From a virus: 29,017 nucleotides of DNA. The stretch is taken from IMG/VR virus record IMGVR_UViG_3300009164_000263, positions 1 to 29,017 of that record, one strand, 5' to 3'. Below, in pieces: positions 22,193 through 29,017 of this stretch. The notes under the pieces were generated by a model. The model had not been told where the DNA came from. It did no database searches and saw nothing but the letters and a program-made list of their open reading frames with translations. The stretch's first letter is position 1. Each line of letters opens with the position of its first letter. A program made the position numbers and the translations under genes.

Positions 22193-25100
22193 TATGCACA
22201 GGCAATAATTCTTAAGTCTTTAACACGTGGTACAGCCGAACTGTTAGTAGATTGAAGAACAATCTTAACAGAAATGGCGTCAAACGGAACTAGGTTATCT
22301 TCCGAGTAGTCTACATCGTAGAAAGTTCCATCACCATTCTGAACTTTTCTAATCGCAACATCTGGAGAAGAAATAGTCCAATTTACTTGTTCTAAATCAC
22401 GAGTTGCACCAACTGGATTAGTCTTGTAGTAAACCAATACGTTGGATTCAGCAGGACAGTTAGTTGACAATCTAATTCTAAAGAAGTTAGATGGGTTTTC
22501 TAGTTTGATGGCTTTGGAGATATATTTGTTAATAGACGAACTTCCAGTAGGAGCGATCTCATCAACAAACAGATTTCTCAACTTAACAGTAGTTCCATTA
22601 ACAGCAGATTCTGCAGTAACAGCAGTTGGGCGATCAATCGTAACAGTTCCAGTTGTAGAACCATCACCAACAAAACCAGTAACTAGGTAAGTACCATTAT
22701 TACCAGCAGTTGTAGAACCAGAGATAGTGATATACTTACCAACAGAGATTGTCTGCATTAAACCAGCCACACTAGAATTAGAAGTAGTAATAGTGCTTGA
22801 TTTACCAGCATATGCCAGAGTTGCAGTACCATTCAGCTGTATACCAGCAGTAAATATTGGAGCCGAAGTTCCAGTAGTACCAGCAATAGTAACAGTGTAA
22901 AGATTTCCAAGATAGTGAACCTGATCACCAGCAGACTTAGAAGTGCTTGCTGCCCATGCAGAACCTACATTAGCGAAACTAAACGCACCAGTTACGCCAG
23001 TAAATACAGTACGATTGTCAATCTCAGCCACGTTGATATTGTCCTCACGTGGGGTATTAATCTTATTAGAGATTGTGATCAGTGATGTACGATGAGTATC
23101 AATGATAGGTGATAGAGAACTATTAGATGAAGATATTGTAGCCTGTAAGAACGCAGTCTTAGAATTTACAAACTCATCTTCATTGACAGTTGAAGCAACA
23201 ACTGCTGGTTTGTATAGGTAGTTACTATCATTTGGAATTACACCGTAGTACTCACCTAAATCGTATGCAGTTTCTGAACCATCAACTGATTTACCAGAAG
23301 TGCTCTTAAACTGATATTGGCATGTAGTCTCAGAGAAGTTCTGAGATTGAACACTTGGCTGAACAATATCATATATTACGTTGTGTCCAGCACGAACTGT
23401 TTCACCACCAGCATAACCACTAGTGTTAGCATTTGTTGATGTAGTTATTACATAAGAATCTAAATCAACATCAGAAATAGTATGAGTCACTGCGACGCCA
23501 AGAGTGTTTTTATAAATCTCTGTAATTGGAATACCATTAACTGGATCTGCAAATTTATAAGCAACACCACTGCTTATAGTTACAGAAGCATTGTTTCTCA
23601 ATATTAATGTAGTATCATTTGTAACACCATTAACAATACCAATACACTTACCATCACTGGCACGGAATAGTGCGCAACCAGTAACTGTAAAATCATCGAT
23701 AAACAATGTGCTTATACCAGTAACAGTAGTGCTTGAAGTGGAGCAAGTAATAGTACCACCAGAAGATGCAACACCAGTATAAACAGTAGTATCTGCGTTA
23801 TCGAACTGTACTTTGGAGTTTACAAACATACCATGATCGCGATGCCACACACGCACTTTGTTAGTTCCTGAAACAGTTTCGAATGGATCAATGTCAATAA
23901 TCTTAACTGGTAGAACATCATTAGTAAATACAACTTCACCAGTTACTTGTGTATCAAAATTAGCACGATAAACTGTAAACTTCAAATCTTGGTCTTGATT
24001 TGCTGTCCAAGTAGAAGCATTTTGTGACTTGAATAGGACACCAGCATAAGGTTGCTCAGAAATAGTTCTTGCAGAAGCAGGAATCTGATCACCCATCTGA
24101 CTAATCCAAACTTTATAATTATTTGAATCTGATGCTAAAACGATAGCATACTCTTGGCCATCCTGAACATAAACAGGAGATGGGAAAGTAAAAGTAGTTG
24201 GAGTGTCGTACTTAGGATATGAGGCACCAGAACCATCAGTCATTGTTACATTTGTTGCAGATAGGTTAACCTGATGTGAGTTCAAAGTTACTTCAGAGAA
24301 AGGTAGGATCTTCTTACCTGGATATCCATTTACTACTTCACGAATCTGAAGAGTAACTGGAAGGTTTGCATCTTTAGTGGCAAAGAAGATATCAACTTTA
24401 CTTAAGAACGCACCACCCTTATTCTGAACAAGGAAAGTCTGAGCGAGTGGGTCATACCAACCAGTATCACGTGCAATACGTTCAATTGTTCTAGAAACAG
24501 TATCGTTCTCATTAACAATCTCTTGAATAATGTGACCATTACGAATAGAGTTAATTGTCTGCTGACGAGTTTCTACGATACCCTTAGCTTCATACTGAAC
24601 TTTAGCAGAAGAAGTTTGTTGACCATTTACAGTGCTTACATCAAGCAACTTAAATTCACGAGTACCAGTGCGGAATCTTAATGCATCGCTATCTGGAATA
24701 AAGAAGATAAAGTTTAAATCACCAATAGCGTTAGTTACAAGAGCAGCACCCTGAGATCTATTTGTTTCTTTAACAGTCAAAGTTGCAGTTGCGCCAGATA
24801 TTGAACCAGAGATAGATTCATTTGTAGTGAAAATACCTTTAATATTCATAACATGAAGTTTACGAATATTATTTTCTTCATCGTATGACTTACCAACAAC
24901 TACGGCAGTGGCAGCAGAAGATGCACCAGTAATTACGTCACCTACGTTTAGACACATATTACCACCAGCATCTGCTTTAAACACGCCAGAAGTTTCTACA
25001 ATAACACGTGCAGTTTCTGAGGCTAACGAGCCAGAGTTCTTTGCAGTTTCAAAATCAGTTGCAGTTGCAGATGGTAGTGTATAAGTGAATATTGAAGATG

Positions 25101-28100
25101 GAGTACAGTATGAACCAACTCCGATATTATCAAAGTATGGATAGAATGTTGTATTTGGTTTTAATTTTTTAACCTGAACAAGAATATTACGACTGCGGAT
25201 ATAAGGAATCAACGCAGTAGAAACTACTTTGTCATCAACAATTTGACGTTCAAATTGCACAGCAAGAGTTGATTTAACACCAGTTCTAGATCTAGTACCA
25301 GTTTGTGCAGATTGTGAAACAAAAACCTGACGAGCAGGAGCATTACGTCCACCAGCGTCACCGAAACGTCTGTTGAATTCGTCTACGTTAATATAAGTAG
25401 CACCCTCTTCAAGAGCACGTTGGTTCGCCCAGTTATCACCAGAAGTATATTGAATCAATGAACCACCAGTTGGTACTGGCTGACCGATCCAGTTTACTTG
25501 CCATGCATTCCAGATAGTACCTAGGATACCAGCCTGTGTTGCCAGTGCAGCGATTGTATTAAAACTACCCTCTACGTTACGAACGATATCTGGAGCACGT
25601 TTAGTTTCAAACCAGTCATCTGAAGATGGATTTAAACGAACATCTCCGAGGAACGTAAAGATTGCGAATGGATTAATGTTCTCAAGACGAGAAGCATATT
25701 GTTGAGTGACTAAAGGTACATGAGGTGTACTAGAGTTCAATGGTAATGTGATTACATCACCATAAACTTTATAACCAGCAGTAGTTCGATCAGCATCGTT
25801 TGATAAACTTTCTATTAAGTTTACGTTATCCATTACGTAGAATGGACGCAACTCACCACGCTCACTATCGATAGAACACAAATAGTCTGGGGATAATACA
25901 TTACCTACATTATGACCAGTAAAGGCATCAACAATAAAACCATTCTTGAAACGATCTAAACCATTTGCGTCAACGATTGATAGACTTTTTGTTTCTTGCT
26001 CTAATAATGAAAGGGAAGTATAGTATTCTAGATTGTCAATACGCTTTTCTAGTTTACCAATATCACGCATTGTATAACGACGATTATCAACCTGATCAAT
26101 TAAAATATTTGCGTTTGATGTGCCGAAAGTATATGGTTCAAGTGTAAACTTGTAGAGAACCATACCCAATGCTGGATCTAATGGCTCGCCAGGAACTAAC
26201 GCAGAAACACCCGCAATGTTAAAGAAGGTTCCACTTGAATCAATAGCGATTTTATCTTTACGAGATAGGTAGTAAGAATAATCTACAGTAATATCCTGAC
26301 CACGTTTTGGATGCATACTAAAAGATGATCCAGAACCAGCAAAAGTAGTTCCAGCATCATTAATACGTGGACGGAAATCTAATACATCACGTAGAGATAC
26401 GCTATTATATGAAGGAATATCTACCAACTTAACAGTTGCTGGATATGAGTTAATCGTGAAGTAATCACCAGATGAGTGTGTAAAGAACTCAAAGGTAACT
26501 GAGATTGGAGCAGAAGGTGGTGAATATGAGTGCTTAAGAATCAAACGACCAATGTCATAGTGTGTATCACGCTGACCATTATCAAAGTCATAACGATCGT
26601 AAATACTAATACCATAGTTACCAGTAGGTGATGCGAACGAACCAGTATCCATCATAATAGATTTGATACGTAGAACGTCTGCTTTACCTAAAGATAAAAC
26701 AGCTTTAGCAGCAGCAGTCTGAGTAGTATAAGTCTGAGTTACAGTTTGTAGTGTCTTAGTCTTCTCACCACCATCAGAACCAACCTTCTTAATCGTTGCC
26801 ATAACAACAAAGTTAGAAGAAGCGTAAGTATCAGGAAGAGTGAATGTAATAGAAGAAGATCCACCAGCACTAATAGATGTTGGTTGAACAACTGTACCAC
26901 CAGAAGATGCATCATACCAAACTACGATATAGTTATCATTTTCAGTAGACTCAGCAAATACACCAGCAGTAGTATTAATAGTAAGCATACAAGAACCACC
27001 AGATCCAGATCCAGAAGTGCCAGAAAGATATTGCATACCATAGTAAATAATTTGTTTAGTTGAGTTCGCATCACGAACTGAACGAATAGCATAATTTGGT
27101 AGTGGGTAGATTAACTTATTGCTCTGTGGTTCTTGAACTCTAGATTTAATAAGTTTGATAATACCACCATCAACTGTTACTGAAGAATCCACAGTAATCT
27201 GTTGATTGTTTGTAATTGCAGTAACTCTACGACGCACATCGCCAGTAGTTGTATTAAGGAAAATAAAGTCACCAACCTTAAGTGCTGGGCTAGTAGTTGT
27301 ACCACCAGAGAACGCAGTTCCAATACCATAGATGGTAGTAGATGCACCACGTGTTCCTGGATAACTAGTATAAGTTGTTGCTGAACCAACCAATTGAGTT
27401 GCAATTTCCTTTACGTCAGCAGTAAAGTTTAAGTTAGTATCGCTACGACTATAATAGAAAGACTTGGCGTCACGATCAAAATCGTAGCCAGTGTTTAATC
27501 TTACATCAAATAGGTATAGTTTGTAAACTGCACCCTGTGTACCAATTGTACCAGAATCCCATTCAATTCCACGAATACGTGCAGTACCAACAGCAGTTGC
27601 ACTTGTTGGAGCAACCCCAACAGAAGATGTAAATCTATTGTAAATCGTAATAGTTGGCATACCACTCGTTGAATCAAAAGGTGGCAGCGAATTAATATTT
27701 GTTACATAAACAAAGTTACCAACTGGAGTAGTTAGATAAGTATCAGTCGTTTGATTAAAGTCACGTGCTTTATTAACAGTGACATATTCAGTTGCGATTT
27801 TCTCTATCTCATAACCCTGAATATATGCTTTTCCTGGCTCCATACCGATCGCTAATTTAGCTTCACTTCCACCACTTTCTGGTGAATAAATGCCACGATT
27901 ATATACTGGGTTCTCATTATATTCCCAGTTAATACCAGTTGAAGAAGCACCATCATATGATGTTCCGCTAGTATGAGTTGGTGGAATATTAACAGAAGTT
28001 GCAGAATTACTGGCGACGTAAGTGTTACCACCATTGGTAACCACATCGCCAATTAAATATGCTTTATTTTGTACCCATGCGCCACGATTATTATTGCGAT

Positions 28101-29017
28101 GTTCACGAACATCAATGGCGAAAGGGCGAATTGTGTAGTTGCCAGACTCATCATATGTACGACGAGCCAATGTTTTCTCAATCTCAGCATATGCTGTTTG
28201 AGTTACTTCACGTTTGACCTGACCTTCAAAAGTTGATAGAAGTTCAATAAAGTCAACATCATCCTCAGAATCTGGGGCAACTTTAGAAAGAATTAAATCA
28301 ATAAAGTAACGATGTGCACCTGGAGCAGCAAAGTTAAAGCTGTTTTGTGCATTATCTAAAAGACTTTCATATCCAGTAGTTTCTGGAGTAATTTTACTTT
28401 CAATGACAGTAAGACCAACTCGATAAGAAGGTTCATTACTATATTTGTCAAGAACAATTGTTTGCTCATCACAAAGAACAAAATAACCATTTACATAATA
28501 TACACCACGTTGAACAGTTGCCGCTGATCCAACACCAGTTGCAGATGTAACTTGAGCAGTAACAGTATATGCGTCATCAGAAGTAGTTAAAATTTCACCA
28601 TCAGCAAAAACTTTTGTTACATTATCAGTACCCGAAGTTGTATAACGAACGTATAAAGTTGTTGGATCTGCACCATCAGCATTCTCGATTGCGAGTACCT
28701 GAGCAGTCACTCCAGACGCACCGATAAGAGTTGCGCCTGCAAGATCAGCAACAAAAGTTTCAGTTACGTCACCAGCTTGATTAAATGCTTCCAACTTAAC
28801 ATAGTTAAATTTAGTGTCAAGAGAAATCTGACCTGGAATAACCATTGCTCCCTGTTGGAACACATGGTCACCATGACGTTTAATTTGATTTTGGAGGATG
28901 GTCTGTAGCTGAGTTAATTCTCTAGCTTGCACAGCATAACTTGGACGGAATAGGATTCTATAGAATTTACTATTCTCATCAAAATCATCATTATACGGTT
29001 CGGTATTGAAGTCTAAC
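22192..29017 (-). CDS. Giant DUF4815-type virion protein, baseplate/fibre linked, N-terminus beyond window
   Basis: At least 2274 residues are visible. The frame stays open to the right edge and reads LDFNTEPYNDDFDENSKFYR then ILFRPSYAVQARELTQLQTI, the start region of DUF4815 proteins. The GTG at 28932 is therefore internal and the true start lies outside. Further DUF4815 features are GDHVFQQGAMVIPG, RRTYDESGNYTIRPFAIDV and IGMEPGKAYIQGYEIEKI (near 27810-27850). Later blocks are IPYIRSRNILVQVKKLKPNT (near 25180), WYDPLAQTFLV (near 24450) and a sugar-binding-like AWAAS...GDQVHYLGNLY unit (near 22890-22956). A similar W...GD...Y unit lies near 28030-28080. In aquatic T4-like phages such proteins are virion structural proteins encoded between baseplate and neck genes. 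The link to the baseplate is inference; no enzyme motif is seen. Confidence 0.85.
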   Translation of the reverse strand, partial: LDFNTEPYNDDFDENSKFYRILFRPSYAVQARELTQLQTILQNQIKRHGDHVFQQGAMVIPGQISLDTKFNYVKLEAFNQAGDVTETFVADLAGATLIGASGVTAQVLAIENADGADPTTLYVRYTTSGTDNVTKVFADGEILTTSDDAYTVTAQVTSATGVGSAATVQRGVYYVNGYFVLCDEQTIVLDKYSNEPSYRVGLTVIESKITPETTGYESLLDNAQNSFNFAAPGAHRYFIDLILSKVAPDSEDDVDFIELLSTFEGQVKREVTQTAYAEIEKTLARRTYDESGNYTIRPFAIDVREHRNNNRGAWVQNKAYLIGDVVTNGGNTYVASNSATSVNIPPTHTSGTSYDGASSTGINWEYNENPVYNRGIYSPESGGSEAKLAIGMEPGKAYIQGYEIEKIATEYVTVNKARDFNQTTDTYLTTPVGNFVYVTNINSLPPFDSTSGMPTITIYNRFTSSVGVAPTSATAVGTARIRGIEWDSGTIGTQGAVYKLYLFDVRLNTGYDFDRDAKSFYYSRSDTNLNFTADVKEIATQLVGSATTYTSYPGTRGASTTIYGIGTAFSGGTTTSPALKVGDFIFLNTTTGDVRRRVTAITNNQQITVDSSVTVDGGIIKLIKSRVQEPQSNKLIYPLPNYAIRSVRDANSTKQIIYYGMQYLSGTSGSGSGGSCMLTINTTAGVFAESTENDNYIVVWYDASSGGTVVQPTSISAGGSSSITFTLPDTYASSNFVVMATIKKVGSDGGEKTKTLQTVTQTYTTQTAAAKAVLSLGKADVLRIKSIMMDTGSFASPTGNYGISIYDRYDFDNGQRDTHYDIGRLILKHSYSPPSAPISVTFEFFTHSSGDYFTINSYPATVKLVDIPSYNSVSLRDVLDFRPRINDAGTTFAGSGSSFSMHPKRGQDITVDYSYYLSRKDKIAIDSSGTFFNIAGVSALVPGEPLDPALGMVLYKFTLEPYTFGTSNANILIDQVDNRRYTMRDIGKLEKRIDNLEYYTSLSLLEQETKSLSIVDANGLDRFKNGFIVDAFTGHNVGNVLSPDYLCSIDSERGELRPFYVMDNVNLIESLSNDADRTTAGYKVYGDVITLPLNSSTPHVPLVTQQYASRLENINPFAIFTFLGDVRLNPSSDDWFETKRAPDIVRNVEGSFNTIAALATQAGILGTIWNAWQVNWIGQPVPTGGSLIQYTSGDNWANQRALEEGATYINVDEFNRRFGDAGGRNAPARQVFVSQSAQTGTRSRTGVKSTLAVQFERQIVDDKVVSTALIPYIRSRNILVQVKKLKPNTTFYPYFDNIGVGSYCTPSSIFTYTLPSATATDFETAKNSGSLASETARVIVETSGVFKADAGGNMCLNVGDVITGASSAATAVVVGKSYDEENNIRKLHVMNIKGIFTTNESISGSISGATATLTVKETNRSQGAALVTNAIGDLNFIFFIPDSDALRFRTGTREFKLLDVSTVNGQQTSSAKVQYEAKGIVETRQQTINSIRNGHIIQEIVNENDTVSRTIERIARDTGWYDPLAQTFLVQNKGGAFLSKVDIFFATKDANLPVTLQIREVVNGYPGKKILPFSEVTLNSHQVNLSATNVTMTDGSGASYPKYDTPTTFTFPSPVYVQDGQEYAIVLASDSNNYKVWISQMGDQIPASARTISEQPYAGVLFKSQNASTWTANQDQDLKFTVYRANFDTQVTGEVVFTNDVLPVKIIDIDPFETVSGTNKVRVWHRDHGMFVNSKVQFDNADTTVYTGVASSGGTITCSTSSTTVTGISTLFIDDFTVTGCALFRASDGKCIGIVNGVTNDTTLILRNNASVTISSGVAYKFADPVNGIPITEIYKNTLGVAVTHTISDVDLDSYVITTSTNANTSGYAGGETVRAGHNVIYDIVQPSVQSQNFSETTCQYQFKSTSGKSVDGSETAYDLGEYYGVIPNDSNYLYKPAVVASTVNEDEFVNSKTAFLQATISSSNSSLSPIIDTHRTSLITISNKINTPREDNINVAEIDNRTVFTGVTGAFSFANVGSAWAASTSKSAGDQVHYLGNLYTVTIAGTTGTSAPIFTAGIQLNGTATLAYAGKSSTITTSNSSVAGLMQTISVGKYITISGSTTAGNNGTYLVTGFVGDGSTTGTVTIDRPTAVTAESAVNGTTVKLRNLFVDEIAPTGSSSINKYISKAIKLENPSNFFRIRLSTNCPAESNVLVYYKTNPVGATRDLEQVNWTISSPDVAIRKVQNGDGTFYDVDYSEDNLVPFDAISVKIVLQSTNSSAVPRVKDLRIIACA

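Noticed and set aside
28932-28932. GTG at 28932 as the start of the giant gene
   Set aside because: The frame continues to the window edge with conserved family sequence, so this codon is an internal valine.
1-29017. tRNA genes, insertion sequences or homing endonucleases
   Set aside because: No cloverleaf-like element, transposase, endonuclease motif or gene on the opposite strand was seen; gaps are too short to hold them.

Overview
The window is a late structural-gene block of a T4-like myovirus (Caudoviricetes, contractile tail). Every supported gene lies on the minus strand, so transcription runs from high to low coordinates. The sequence is AT-rich and gene-dense: the largest gaps are two of 93 bases. 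The core genes resemble those of aquatic T4-like phages (cyanophages, pelagiphages and relatives) more than T4 itself. The signs are the DUF4815 protein, LamG/SPRY adhesins, the gp13/gp14 insertions, and the sheath N-terminus MPFQLSPGVAVVEKDF. No photosynthesis or other auxiliary gene is present, so the host cannot be named from this window.

Layout in transcription order. (1) 29017-22192: a giant DUF4815 virion protein, cut by the window edge. (2) 22192-20500: a 78-aa coiled-coil-like protein, a 340-aa repetitive fibre protein and a 134-aa small structural protein. (3) 20455-9650: two tandem adhesin cassettes. Each has a large LamG/SPRY/DUF7483-type fibre (1078 aa and 2140 aa) followed by a smaller gene (181 aa and 171 aa). 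The two smaller proteins share a C-terminal domain and are probably fibre-assembly factors. (4) A rho-independent terminator at 9600-9628, then a late-type promoter opening a unit with a 112-aa upper-baseplate-like protein, an 84-aa small protein and a 994-aa fibre. (5) A second late-type promoter, a 507-aa fibre, then the conserved neck/terminase/sheath block gp13, gp14, gp15, gp17 and the first 21 codons of gp18.

Together the genes build the outer tail (baseplate-linked proteins and receptor-binding fibres), the neck that joins head to tail (gp13, gp14, gp15), the DNA-packaging motor (gp17) and the contractile sheath (gp18). Transcription is probably under T4-type late control: NATAAATA octamers precede gp18, the 507-aa fibre, the 112-aa gene and the 171-aa gene, and two of them overlap the stop codon of the gene upstream. 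Several gene pairs overlap or are only 2-7 bases apart, which suggests translational coupling.

The most interesting features are the duplicated adhesin plus assembly-factor cassette with an exact 40-base repeat between the two adhesin genes, the absence of gp16 from its usual place between gp15 and gp17, a gp18 ribosome-binding site displayed in a hairpin loop, and late promoters that share bases with stop codons. No RNA genes, CRISPR arrays, insertion sequences or reverse transcriptase were seen.
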